Assembly: GCA_010356995.1 (NCBI GenBank)
Contig: ML996693.1
Location: 62,001-126,000, forward strand
DNA length: 64,000 bases
From: Trichodelitschia bisporula
Taxonomy: Eukaryota; Ascomycota; Dothideomycetes; Phaeotrichales; Phaeotrichaceae
Direction: 5' to 3'
Shown: positions 22,164 through 32,681 of the stretch, piece by piece
How the letters are laid out: every line of letters begins with the position of its first letter
Position numbering within the stretch: position 1 is the stretch's first letter
Notes under the pieces: model-generated
The model's input: only the letters and a program-made list of their open reading frames with translations
Databases searched by the model: none
Told to the model about the DNA's origin: nothing
Made by a program: the position numbers and the translations under genes

Positions 22164-22849
22164 ATGGCCTCTAACGAGCCATTCTACGTCCGCTACTAGT
22201 TAGTGGGATCTATTCATGCATATCATTGCTAACCATGTGCAGCTCAGGGCACTCTGGCCGCTTCGGTCATGAGTTTCTCGGTTCGTCGCAAATGCAGAAT
22301 ATATAGACGTCTTCTTATAAGAACAGAGTTCGACTTCCGCGCGCTTGGCGATGGTCGCAGCTCCATCGTCCGCTATGCCAACAACTCCAACTACCGCAAT
22401 GACTCCCTGATCCGGAAAGAGAGTACGAGTTTGAACCCCCGTGTGCGGCACTGCTGACTGCCCAGTGTGTGTCAGCGCCTTGGTCATTCAGGAGATCAAG
22501 CACATCATCAAGGACAGCGACATCATGAAGGAAGACGACTCCAAGTGGCCGCAGAAGAACAAGGACGGCCGCCAGGAGCTCGAGATCCGCCTTGGGAACG
22601 AGCACATCTCCTTCGAGGTATGGCTTTTATCTTTTCCAAAGCGCAAGCTAACTGTGACAGACCGCCAAGATCGGGTCCCTGGTCGATGTGCAGGACTCCG
22701 ATGACCCAGAGGGTCTGCGGGTTTTCTACTATCTGGTGCAGGACCTGAAGGCCCTTGTCTTCTCCCTGATCTCGTTGCACTTCAAGGTATATCCTCCGCG
22801 GCGCTCTATTCTTCACGTTTAACCTGAGTCACAGATCAAGCCGATCTAA
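22164..22849 (+). CDS. Exon-junction complex protein MAGO (Mago nashi)
   Basis: Six exons: 22164-22198, 22243-22280, 22327-22422, 22466-22617, 22661-22786 and 22835-22849, all junctions in frame, introns 43-48 nt. The product is 153 residues, standard for Mago. It forms a tight dimer with Y14/RBM8A and, in the exon-junction complex, locks eIF4A3 on spliced mRNA. Recognisable blocks are [66 protein letters not shown] and the C-terminal LHFKIKPI. The last exon has only five codons including the stop. No single open frame covers even half the protein. An Mago gene is consistent with an intron-rich filamentous fungus; budding yeast has lost it. Confidence 0.97.
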
Positions 22850-23348
22850 GAGGTATGGCTTGCCACTAGCAAGTGCGTTTTCGTCAGGCGGTTCTACCGC
22901 ATCATTACCGGTATCTACGCCCACCCCGGCCTGCTATCTCACAGTTGGCGCAGCTCCGGGACAAGGCCGATCTGGAAGGGTAGTTGCTAACATCTAAGGA
23001 ACAGAAACATTACCTCCTTTGATTCTGGGCTGGCGTTTGACTCTGGGTACGGGGTTGTAACGCTGCAAAAGTGTTGCTCGACATGTGTCGGATACCAGGA
23101 GTTTAGGGCTAGGAATGATAGTGCGAGAATTAAAACTGATATCCCCTGATCACTGCCCAGTCAAGTCGTTGTTGCCGTGAAGAGCACTCTACGTTGTAGT
23201 CGGGAGCAAAACCGAGCTAAACCGCTTTCGAAGGGCATCCGCAAACACTGGGGTGCTCTTAGTGGAGCGGCAGGCGGCCGACACCGTTAAGCTCGAACTT
23301 CCAGATGAAATCCTCCACACCTCAACATCAACCCCACCACCTCCGAAA
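22850..23348. other. Intergenic region between MAGO and ATP10
   Basis: About 500 bp without a supported gene. It holds the MAGO 3' flank and the ATP10 promoter. Confidence 0.6.
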
Positions 23349-24332
23349 ATGAGGAAGTCACACCTCACACTCCTTCGCACGCTGGCCTACAGCGCTCCCA
23401 CGCGCCAATGTCGCTCCTGCGCCTTCTCCACCCTCCCACGACGCCAAAATACTCCACCCACCACCAAACTCACCACCCCTCCACCTCCACCTCGCGATCC
23501 CGAACCTCCCCTCCCACCCACCAAAGACAGAGATGAAGAAGACACAACTCCCCACCCCCTCGGCCGACCCATCGGTCTCTCGCACCCCCCAAATCCCGCC
23601 GCCTCCCCCCGCCGCACCTGGCGCGAAGCCCACGCCTCGCTCACCAACTACGACAAACACCTCGCCCGGCGCGAAGAACTCAAAGCCACCCTCTCAGTCC
23701 CCTACTTCCGGGACTTCACACGGATGAACCGTGAACGGGGCAAAACATGGCTGGCGAACGAGCGGCTGTGGAAAGCGGAGGCGGCGCGCTGGTTCCCGAA
23801 TCTGCGGGGCAGGACGCTGGGGAGCGGGGGCGTGGTGCGTGATGTTGTCCCGCTGCTTAAGGGGAGGGTGAGTTTGGTGTGCGTGTTTTCGCGCAGTTGG
23901 GCGGAGGCGCAGGTGCGGAGTTTTGTGGGTGAGGAGGAGAATCCGGAGGTGCGGAGGGCGATTAAGGGCAGTGGGGGGAGGGCGCAGATTGTGGAGGTTA
24001 ATGTTGAAGAGGGGGCGCTGTTTGCGGCTATATTGAAGCTGTTTGAGAGACGGCTGCGCGGGATGCGCGATGAGAAGGACTGGGAGAAGTACTTCCTGCT
24101 GCGCAGCCTGCCCAAGGAGGTTCGGGAGGAGATCGGCGTCGTGAATGGCAAGGTGGGGTACGTCTATTTGGTGGACGAGAACTGCAAGATACGCTGGGCG
24201 GGCAGTGGAGACGCGAATGAGACGGAGAAGCAGGCGCTGGTCAGAGGCCTGAACAGATTGATCGAAGGAAAAACAGCGACGCCCCGGCCAACCGATGCAC
24301 CCGGACAAAAACAAACATCGGCTTCAACATGA
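23349..24332 (+). CDS. ATP10: Mitochondrial F1Fo ATP synthase assembly factor ATP10
   Basis: 327 residues, intronless. I start at the ATG at 23349 because the next residues (RKSHLTLLRTLAYS, then RQCRSCAFSTLPRR) form a basic, Ser/Leu/Arg-rich mitochondrial presequence; an upstream in-frame ATG at 23253 adds a non-conserved stretch. A Pro-rich linker follows. The ATP10 domain then includes PYFRDFTRMNRERGKTW, PNLRGRTL, a thioredoxin-like strand VSLVCVFSRSWAEAQVRSF and the closing VYLVDENCKIRWAGSGDA. ATP10 is an inner-membrane chaperone for Atp6 insertion into the Fo sector. It converges on GOS1 with about 100 bp between them. Confidence 0.92.
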   Translation: MRKSHLTLLRTLAYSAPTRQCRSCAFSTLPRRQNTPPTTKLTTPPPPPRDPEPPLPPTKDRDEEDTTPHPLGRPIGLSHPPNPAASPRRTWREAHASLTNYDKHLARREELKATLSVPYFRDFTRMNRERGKTWLANERLWKAEAARWFPNLRGRTLGSGGVVRDVVPLLKGRVSLVCVFSRSWAEAQVRSFVGEEENPEVRRAIKGSGGRAQIVEVNVEEGALFAAILKLFERRLRGMRDEKDWEKYFLLRSLPKEVREEIGVVNGKVGYVYLVDENCKIRWAGSGDANETEKQALVRGLNRLIEGKTATPRPTDAPGQKQTSAST

Positions 24333-24434
24333 CCTTCATCTACAAACAATCCCGAGAAGCGAGAGGTATCTACTCCATGACCTGCCCGGTACCTGAACGC
24401 CTAGCCCCAATGTCGAACCAACGCCAGTCGCTGC

Positions 24435-25162
24435 TCAACGGAAGTACAGCAGCATGAGGAAGCAGAAGGCAATGAACACAGCTAGAATAATCCCATCTCT
24501 CCTCCGCTTGGAGCCTATCCGGGTGATGAGGCTGTTGAGTCCAGGAACTTGATTTGCCGCTTGCGTGATGCGTCGGTTGATGCTGGCCAGGGATTCACGC
24601 TGCAGATTGAAGTTCTCGTTGACCGCATACGCCTGACTGAGCACGTTGTCCGCCATCCCATGGCTCCGCTCGATGCGCGTGCGCTCATCGAGCATGTAGT
24701 CTGCCTCCTCCTGCGCCGGATTGGCCATGCGATAGGACTCGATGTCGGAACGCACGGAATGCAACAGATTCGCCTTTTTGCGCGCATCCGCGATGGTACT
24801 CTTCAAACGATCAAACTCCACGCGATGCTGCGACAGTATCTCACGATGGCGAGAGAGGTTGTTCTGCTTAAGCGCGGACGCCGTAAGGGCAGCTTCGGAA
24901 TCAACCAGGCGGGTGAGTTGTGAGACAACGGTATCGCGGCGGTCGAGGAGCGAGGTCAGCTGGGTTTCGAGGCGGAGCTGTTCCTCGGAGGGGTTTGGGG
25001 GGAGTGTCGTGCTGCTGGCATACTGCGAGTAGACGTGGAACAGATTCTCGGTCTGGAAGAAGTCAGCGCGCTTCTATCTCGCCTCCCTGCGATGCATACC
25101 TGAGTTTCCAGCGACCGCGCTTGCTGGCGCAGTTGCGGCCAGCCTCCGGTTGTAGATGCCAT
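24435..25162 (-). CDS. GOS1: Golgi SNARE GOS1 (GOSR1/GS28 family)
   Basis: Exons 25162-25100 and 25052-24435 with a 47-nt intron (gtatgc...ttccag) give 226 residues; yeast Gos1 has 223. It is a Qb-SNARE for intra-Golgi and endosome-to-Golgi vesicle fusion. The N-terminus begins with a short MASTTGGWPQLRQQARSLE helix, followed by coiled-coil heptads with LEETQL-type spacing. The SNARE motif lies around residues 135-200 (DNVLSQAYAVNENFNLQRES...INRRI), with a Gln at the zero layer expected in this region. A single C-terminal anchor (GIILAVFIAFCFLMLLYF) ends the protein, as in all tail-anchored SNAREs. Confidence 0.94.
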
Positions 25163-26398
25163 TGTGAGGTATTCACACAGGGTTCGCGCACAAGATCTTG
25201 GTACTCTACATCCGGGTCTGCGCAACCTCTTGTTGAGCAGGCCGATAGCGCAGTCAGGGAGTCCGAGGAGTTGAGGAACCGATGATATTAGGTGCTAGTT
25301 TGCGAATGTAGTTGGCGGCGTCGAGCTGTGAAGTGCATCGAAGGCCTAACGTTGGCGGTTAGACTAGGGGTGATCTGCCGGTGACGGCACAGGGGATTGC
25401 GGAACCTATCTAGAAGGCTCCTGGCCTAACATCAAGGCCGTGCGCTCAGCCTTCGCGCTTTCCCATTATTTGCAACCTCACCTTCACATAGAAGGAACGA
25501 CGGACCTATGAGCTCCTGCATCGCTCGCTGCCTTGATTGTTGCTGGCACGTACATGCTCTCTCCTAGTTTTCCTCCCTCTCACATATGTCTCTCAACCTC
25601 GCAATCTTCCACCTTGCCAGACTTGAACCTCATCCAACCCCTTACAACGCATTATCTCAAGTTTTCAATCCTATACGATTCTATCTCTTCAAATGAGCTG
25701 CCTCACTCCATCGTCGATATCCAGTTATCGGTTGTTGTTCTCTCACCACATTCGCCCACATGGTGCTGGATCAGGACGCCTCGCATCAGCTAGACCTATA
25801 TAAACGCCGACGTGTGACTCCCCGGATGCTTCTTCAATGACCTAAAGGGATCTCCACGTATATCAGACGGCTGCTGGACGGCTACGGCCGCTTCAGCAGC
25901 TCATCCGGAACCCCAATCCGGTCTCGATCACTGCCCAATACTTCACCACGTTGTTTTCACACTCTCACTGCCTCATTGTCCTCTGCCTTGTCTGCACCCA
26001 GTGCTTTCTTGAGTTCGATACTTGATTGAGGTACTTCAATCAGGCGTTGAGGCTAACCCATCAATCAATCCACCACTGAATAATACCCTCTCATTCTGCA
26101 TCCCTCAATCGACTTGCTTTCACCGACATCTCGGATACCGCGTACCAGGACTTGCCCCTGGAATCGGTCCGTGAAGATAATCTATAGTGTCCCGTTAGCA
26201 GACAACGGCCCCAGCAGTGCCGGGCCGGGATGCAACACCATTAATCTATTCAGCCCAACAGCTCACCATCTCCCCATCCTGTCTGCGTAGAGTGTGGCCC
26301 AATCTCACACGAACAACTGCTCACTCTATTGGCTCCGCTCTCTGTACTGCAGGAGGCTTCTATATTAGTAAAGAATGTACCCTCTCTCTCATCCAAAT
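25163..26398. other. Intergenic region between GOS1 and tRNA-Arg
   Basis: About 1.2 kb with no gene I can support. It is pyrimidine-rich on the plus strand. The part next to 25162 is the GOS1 promoter. Confidence 0.55.
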
Positions 26399-26470
26399 GG
26401 CCGTGTGGCGTAATGGCAACGCGTCTGACTACGAATCAGGAGATTGCAGGTTCGACCCCTGCCTCGGTCA
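26399..26470 (+). tRNA. tRNA-Arg (anticodon ACG)
   Basis: 72 nt, no intron. The D arm is TGGCGTAATGGCAACGC. The anticodon stem TCTGA/TCAGG encloses the loop CTACGAA, so the anticodon is ACG. The T arm is GCAGG-TTCGACC-CCTGC and the discriminator is A. The acceptor pairs except for one T-T mismatch at the sixth pair, the only flaw. Confidence 0.92.
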
Positions 26471-27945
26471 ATGGCGACTTTCATTTTTTTTCTGCATCGC
26501 TTTGATGCGAATTCTCTTTTTTGAGCTCCGGGGATCATCGCTGCCCGTATATCCTCAACTTTCCCCTATTTATCTCGGCATCCTCTTGCTTGAGATCGGC
26601 CTCGGGCAGCCGCTTGAAAAACTCCGCAGGGCCGATGAATGCGTGAGCCATAGGCCACCAGACATGTTGAGCGATTATATCACGGCGAGGCGTCTGCTCG
26701 ATTTTCGTACACATCGCAAAATGTGAGATGCCCACGCAACTTGGGCATATCGGACTATCCCTGTCAAGGCTGAGCCTGAAATGGACTGGAAAGAGAAGAG
26801 ATAGATCCAAAACCGGTCAATCGTCCGTCTCCGCTCGGGTTCCCAGGGTTCGTCGTATGGTGCAATGTGCAGGACACAGATGGTACCATGAAAAGGAAGG
26901 GCCGCGCAGTTGTCGACATACGCGGGCTCAACGCCATCACTATTACTGTAGTAGTGATGCGTATCCACTTCCCCGGCAAGAGGATGTCATCGCCGCGATC
27001 ACTGGTTCGCGCTTCATCAACTGTGCGGATGCCCTCAGGTTTTCCCACCAGTGACCGGTGGTACCGTAGGATCGTCACAAGCCGACGGTCATATCTCATT
27101 GAGGTCAAGAATCTTTCCGTGTCGCGCCAATGGGCTACAAGGGTTCGCCGTCTTATCCAAAGGCAGATGGACCGTCAATCACGGTGATAAACAGCGACGG
27201 CGAGTTAGTGGCACTTATACGCTTCCGGATTCAGCCTGGAGTCGGCTTAGACAGCCTTTGGAAGCGGCACCACAGTAATCTGCGTCGCCAAACACCTGTG
27301 CCCGAGTCCCTGAAACTGCGGAGCTGGGGCAACTGAGACTTGTGGGTTGGTGAACGAGGCAGGTGGTGCGGTGCTGAAGAGGGTTTGAAAGTTCGACGTC
27401 ATCTTCGTTGCAAGCGTGCATCTCCGGACTGGTTCAAAGAGCACACGCTCTATCCACCCCTCTGGAAGGAGTGAGAGCCATCTTCGCACGTTCAGGAATC
27501 CTCGACACGAACTCACGTTACCGACCCTCTCATCGTTCGATACCACGTCATTGACCATTCTCCCCTTCGTCATCGACCTCATGCACACACCCACACTTCT
27601 CTATTCCCGCCGTTATAACCACACGTGCACCCACCTTCTCGTCTCGTGCCGTTGTCGTCTATAGGCATGTACGCATCCTCGTCCCGCTGAACTACCTCTT
27701 CACGACCGGGCATAGCCCGTCGCACTTCAGATCACGTCCCCTTCGCGATCGCCCATTCCGTTCCAGCTCACGAGCCTCTTCGCACTGGCATCGTCATCAA
27801 GCAATCAGCACATCTCGGATCCTCTCCCGTCCCTGAGCGGCGCACACCGTCTCCGACCCCGTCTCGAAGATACCCCTTCCGCTGTTGACCAAGCACCCTC
27901 ACCGGCGTCGGCTGTCGCGCATCCTCTAAGTCACGGTCATTTCAA
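26471..27945. other. Gene-poor region upstream of a retroelement fossil
   Basis: No host gene was recognised. Part of this stretch (roughly 27400-27945) may be the untranslated leader of the LTR-retroelement fossil that follows; the boundary cannot be fixed by eye. Confidence 0.45.
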
Positions 27946-28480
27946 TATGGCGTTCACGTATGAACCAGGAGAGTTCGATGGGGTGACGCGTCGCGATGTG
28001 GACACTTATTTGACGGAGTCGCCGTTTGTCTGTTATTGGCGCCATCAATCTGATAGCTGCAGACCCCACATTGGATGACGAAGAGAGGAAGCGGATGGCG
28101 AAGTTGCTCGAGGTGGCAGCAATCAAGAAGAAGATGGTGGAGCCAGCAGCTCGGTGGCTATGGCAACAGCCATCCGCGGTCACGGATCATCTCGAAGCAC
28201 TGCAAACGGCAATGAGAAATACGTTTCACGGCGAGCATATTGATGATCCGCGAGCGACCACGGAGGTGGTTGGGAAATTGTCTCAGCTCAGCCAAGGCGA
28301 CCGATCGATTGCAGAGTACGTTCGATACATCGATGAAGAGATCGTCCCCTTCTGCCCTCGCGATTGGTCTGTCTGAATCGTCGAGTACACTCTCAAGGGC
28401 CTGAAACCCCCTAGTATTGAGGAGCGCGCGCGCATGGTCTTTGGCGGCATCAAGGGTCGATGAACACGAGTGGCATGAGG
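27946..28480 (+). mobile_element. LTR-retrotransposon fossil (gag-like region)
   Basis: The sequence encodes a gag-type protein remnant, with a start resembling EFDG...DVDTYL, helical segments DEERKRMAKLLEVAA and ARWLWQQ, and a retrotransposon-gag core (MRNTFHGEHI, SQGDRSIAEYVRYIDEEI). The family is most like Ty3/gypsy-type gag, judged by pattern only. The element is broken, with several breaks, and no protease, reverse transcriptase or integrase was recognised nearby. It looks old and strongly decayed. The ends are uncertain; sequence up to about 29.8 kb may belong to the same or a related element. Confidence 0.6.
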
Positions 28481-29007
28481 GATTGGCAGGCCCTCTCAGG
28501 TATCCTCACTCAAGCCGAGAAGGTCGGGCCTGGGCCACCGGGCACGTATTTATGGTGAAAGACATTGCGTTCGGATAGATCCCAGATCCGCAAGGGGGGT
28601 CGCTGCTGGATGGCATCGATCCTCATGCATTCTGCAGGCATTTCTGGACGCCGATGGTTGTGCGGCGACGAGCGTCTTGCATCTGCTCAACTTCTTGCAG
28701 TTCATTACTTTTCCCAGTGGCATGGGCACATCTGAATCTCAACCCCAAAAGTGGCATTTTTTCGTCGAAGGTATGACGATCTTGGGGGAATCGAAAGGAC
28801 GTCCGGTGGGATACGACCTTCTGCAGATGCTCGTCACTATCCGAGATTGGTCGGTTTCTCGCAGTTTCAAGGAGGTGGAGCGGTTCTTATACCACTCGGA
28901 ACGTCAGGCCGCTCGTCCTACTCTATACGTGGCGCGAACTGTTTGTGGAAGATCTCGCAAACGTCCCTATGACAGACCTGAATTCGCCACATCCCTCTCA
29001 TGCCAGG

Positions 29008-29222
29008 CGACAGATGTTGGGTGCAGGATAGAACGGGCATGCATATGGGACCAGAGTCTCGTGTATGATGCTTCGGCGTCCGGTTTTAATCCGGCCACAT
29101 ATCTAGCTCGCAGGACAGCCACGACAGGGTTTGACCAGCTTTCCTCTGGCATCCCCACCCTGACGCATCATCCAGCTTTTGCACCACAGGTCTTGCTTTG
29201 TTTACCCTGTCCGTCAACAGAC
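29008..29222 (+). repeat. Diverged direct repeat, copy 1 (LTR-like)
   Basis: Aligns by eye with 29571-29772. Shared blocks in order are: ATGTTGG, ACAGGAT-like, GGCATGC/GTCATGC, AGAGTC.CGTGT, GCTTCGGCG, ATCCGG, CAGGGTTT, a CTCC...ATCCCC block, TTGCTTTGTT and CCGTCA.CAG. It begins close to TGTTGG, as many fungal LTRs do. I estimate roughly two-thirds identity, so the duplication is old. Confidence 0.55.
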
Positions 29223-29570
29223 TCGTTCGTCGACACTACCGCGATGACAGGTGGGGACTGTGGGTGCGCACCATCTCGGTACCAAGGGGCAGGAGCCAGC
29301 CAGCCATTGTTTGCATTTAGTAGGAGCATGGAACCCACTGGGTTCTGACTCCATCCCTCCCTTTCGATAGCAATCTTCCAGCTTTGTTTGCACCCTGATG
29401 GTTCGGACGCGAGGCATGGAGGACATGGATGGCAGATGGAGCCACGGTCGGCAGCATTGCGCGCGGCATTGTTATGAGGTCAGTTGGCATTATGTCAAGG
29501 CTAGGAGGTTTCGAGGGCATTCGAGCTCGAAGACTTCGTCTCCCGAGCTCGAAATTAGGTTGTCTGGGGC

Positions 29571-29772
29571 GCATGTTGGAGACAGGATCTACCGGTCATG
29601 CGCTTGAGGGTTAGAGTCACGTGTGTAGCGCTTCGGCGCTGGGTTTATCCGGCTAGCTATTAGTTCTCAGGGCAGGGTTTGGACGGTCTCCTCGACATCC
29701 CCCACCTCTGACATCTACCATTGAGTTTTGTTCCTCTCTGTCGTGCCTTGCTTTGTTGTCCGTCAGCAGGCT
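29571..29772 (+). repeat. Diverged direct repeat, copy 2 (LTR-like)
   Basis: Partner of 29008-29222, same orientation, about 560 bp away start to start. The nearby gag fossil suggests these are old LTR fragments, but no complete element is framed by them. Confidence 0.55.
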
Positions 29773-30160
29773 TTCAGTGGTCATCGGTTTAACAGCGGAG
29801 GAACGTTCAAGGGTCCATTCAGTACCAGAAGCGAGGATAGATTTCATATGATCAAGCCAATGGCCCAGAACTACAGTTCATGAATATAGCTTTGTCCAGG
29901 ACCCCTATGGATGACTGTGTTGTGTTACTGGATATCGTGCCGATTCCAATACCTCACTCAGTGAGAGATACCGCCCCCGTTTCGTGATTCACGCGCGCTC
30001 ACAATCGAGTCTGGTCCAGCTGGTTACGTTGCGTGCTAAGTTGCTTCCCCCATCCCCGATCTCGCGATATATAGCACGTGGTGCCAAGAATGGAGGCGGC
30101 TAGGGTCGGAGTGACGCAGCAAGTGTGGCGCGAGCTCTCCATCCAGAATTGAGCAGAGCA

Positions 30161-30173
30161 TTCGAGAAATTTC
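30161..30173 (+). promoter_or_regulatory. Heat-shock element upstream of HSP78
   Basis: TTCGAGAAATTTC is three perfect alternating units (TTC-nn-GAA-nn-TTC), the binding pattern of the trimeric heat-shock factor Hsf1. It ends 100 bp before the HSP78 start codon. A perfect 3-unit site directly before a heat-shock chaperone is unlikely to be chance. Confidence 0.85.
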
Positions 30174-30272
30174 ACAGGACCTCATACAAGTGGCGTCGAC
30201 CTGTAACTACTTCGATATCATGAAACCCGTTCACCGTAAACCTCACTGCCTTTTTCTAGTCTGAGAACCACC

Positions 30273-32681
30273 ATGCTTCAATCGCAAACCCGTTCCGCCG
30301 CGCGGCGCATCCCCTCGCTGGTATCGCGCACCGCAAGCCCTCACTTGGTCAGACCAGCGTCTGCCCTCACACGCTTCGTCGCACTGAGGCAACGCGCCTC
30401 CCATCTCTCTCCAGTCTCAAGCACTGCCGTCCGGTACTACGCAAATGGCCGTCCGCAACCACCCGGCGGAACCCACCGTATGAACCTCGGCGGCGAGCCG
30501 GAGAAGCCTGCTCTCGAAGAATACGGAGTCGACCTTACAGCTCGAGCAAGAGACGGCAAACTGGATCCGGTCATTGGACGAGACTCGGAAATCCAGCGCA
30601 CGATTCAAATCCTATCGCGCAGGACGAAGAATAACCCCGTGTTGATTGGGTCCGCGGGTACGGGCAAGACGGCGATATTGGAGGGGCTGGCACAGCGGAT
30701 AGTCCAGGGTGATGTGCCGGAGTCGGTTAAGGACAAGCGCGTCATCTCGTTAGATCTGGGGTCGCTGATTGCTGGGGCCAAATACCGGGGAGATTTTGAA
30801 GAGCGGCTTAAGAAGGTCTTGAAAGAGGTGGAGGAAGCTAAGGGCGGGGTGATACTGTTCGTGGACGAACTTCACACGCTTCTGGGCTTGGGCAAGGCAG
30901 AGGGCAGCATTGATGCAAGCAACCTCCTTAAACCCGCCCTTGCGCGGGGTGAGCTCCAATGCTGCGGCGCTACGACATTGACCGAGTACCGGCAGATTGA
31001 GAAGGATGTAGCACTGGCTCGAAGATTTCAGCCTATAATCGTGGACGAGCCGAGTGTGCAAGACACGATTTCCATTCTTCGCGGCATCAAGGAACGCTAT
31101 GAAGTTCATCATGGCGTTCGCATCACCGACAGTGCCTTGGTGGCCGCTGCTACGTATAGTAACCGCTACATCAGTGACCGCTTCCTCCCAGACAAGGCTA
31201 TTGACCTTGTGGATGAAGCCGCGAGCGCTCTTCGGCTGCAGCAGGAAAGCAAGCCGGATGCGATACAAGAACTGGACCGCCAAATCATGACTATCCAGAT
31301 TGAGCTCGAGTCGTTGCGCAAGGAGACAGACGTCGTAAGCAAGGAGCGTCGCGAAAAGCTTGAGGAGACGCTCAAGGTCAAGCAAGAGGAGGTGAAGAGT
31401 TTGATGGAGAAGTGGGAAAAGGAACGTGCCGAAATTGACAAGATCAAGAGCTTGAAGGAGCAGATCGAAAAGGCTCGACTGGACCTCGAGCAGGCGCAAC
31501 GCGAGGGCAACTTCGCAAAGGCCAGCGAGCTGCGATATGCCACGATTCCGAGCCTCCGGCAGCAACTTCCCGAGGACAACGAAAACACCGACACTTCCCT
31601 GCTTCACGATTCCGTCACTGCCGACGACATCGCCCATGTCGTCAGCAAGACCACAGGCATCCCGGTAACCAAGCTCATGGCTGGGGAGGTGGAGAAGCTC
31701 ATCCACATGGAGGACACGCTTCGCAAGTCCGTCAGGGGCCAAGATGAGGCTTTGACGGCCGTCGCCAACGCCGTGCGCCTGCAACGTGCCGGCCTCAGCG
31801 GAGAAAACCGTCCGCTCGCGAGCTTCATGTTCCTTGGTCCGACCGGCGTCGGCAAGACGGAGCTGTGCAAGAAGATGGCTGGCTTCCTATTCTCGACCGA
31901 AACTGCCGTTATCCGGTTCGATATGAGCGAGTTCCAGGAGAAGCACACGGTCAGCAGACTCATCGGCAGCCCGGCCGGCTACGTTGGGTATGAGGATGCG
32001 GGCCAGCTCACGGAGGCCGTCCGTCGGAAGCCCTACGCTGTGTTGCTGTTTGATGAGTTTGAAAAGGTAAGCAAGGCATTGACTTGACTGAACGTATCTG
32101 ACGTCTTCCAGGGCCACCGTGACATATCTGCTCTCCTTCTCCAGGTCCTTGACGAAGGCTTCCTCACCGACGCCCAAGGCCATAAGGTCGACTTCCGGAA
32201 CACCATCATCGTGCTGACGTCTAATTTGGGCGCCGATGTCATCCTCGGGGAAGACCCTCTGCAGTTTGCGAAGCCGGACAAAGACGCTTCCAAGATCTCG
32301 GAGCCGGTCAAGAGGGCGGTGATGGATATCGTCAACCACAGCTATCCCCCCGAGTTCCTGAACCGCATCGACGAGTTCATCCTCTTCAACCGCTTATCCA
32401 AGGATGCGCTCCGGGACATTGTGGACATTCGACTCCGGGAGCTGCAGGCGAAGCTGGACGACCGCCGCATCACGCTCGCTGTGAGCGATGAGATCAAGGG
32501 CTGGCTTTGCGATCGAGGTTATGACCCTCGCTTCGGCGCGCGGCCACTGAACCGGCTTATTGCGAAGGAGATTGGCAATGGACTGGCTGACCAGATCATC
32601 CGAGGCCATGTCAAGGCGGGAGACAAGGCTGTGGTGATGTTGAACGAGGATAAAACGGGGCTGGAAGTGCGGCGGGAATGA
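30273..32681 (+). CDS. HSP78: Mitochondrial disaggregase HSP78 (ClpB/Hsp100 family)
   Basis: Exons 30273-32066 and 32112-32681 with a 45-nt intron (gtaagc...ttccag) encode 787 residues. Residues 1 to about 57 are an Arg/Ser-rich mitochondrial presequence ending near VRYYANG. As in yeast Hsp78, the N-terminal Clp-N domain is absent and the first AAA+ domain follows directly: Walker A GSAGTGKT (126-133), Walker [10 protein letters not shown], pore loop KYRGDFE. A long coiled-coil M domain (about 330-430) is followed by the second AAA+ domain, with Walker A GPTGVGKT (522-529), pore loop GYVGYEDAG and Walker B LLFDEFEK. The protein unfolds and rescues aggregated matrix proteins with Hsp70. The promoter holds a perfect heat-shock element. 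Confidence 0.97.

Larger units (their letters stand above)
28481..30160. other. Gene-poor region downstream of the retroelement fossil
   Basis: No host gene supported. It contains two diverged direct repeats (29008-29222 and 29571-29772). The last 200-300 bp are the HSP78 promoter. Confidence 0.5.

Noticed and set aside
30750-31784. A 344-codon antisense open frame inside HSP78
   Set aside because: It lies fully within the first HSP78 exon and reflects codon bias of the sense gene.
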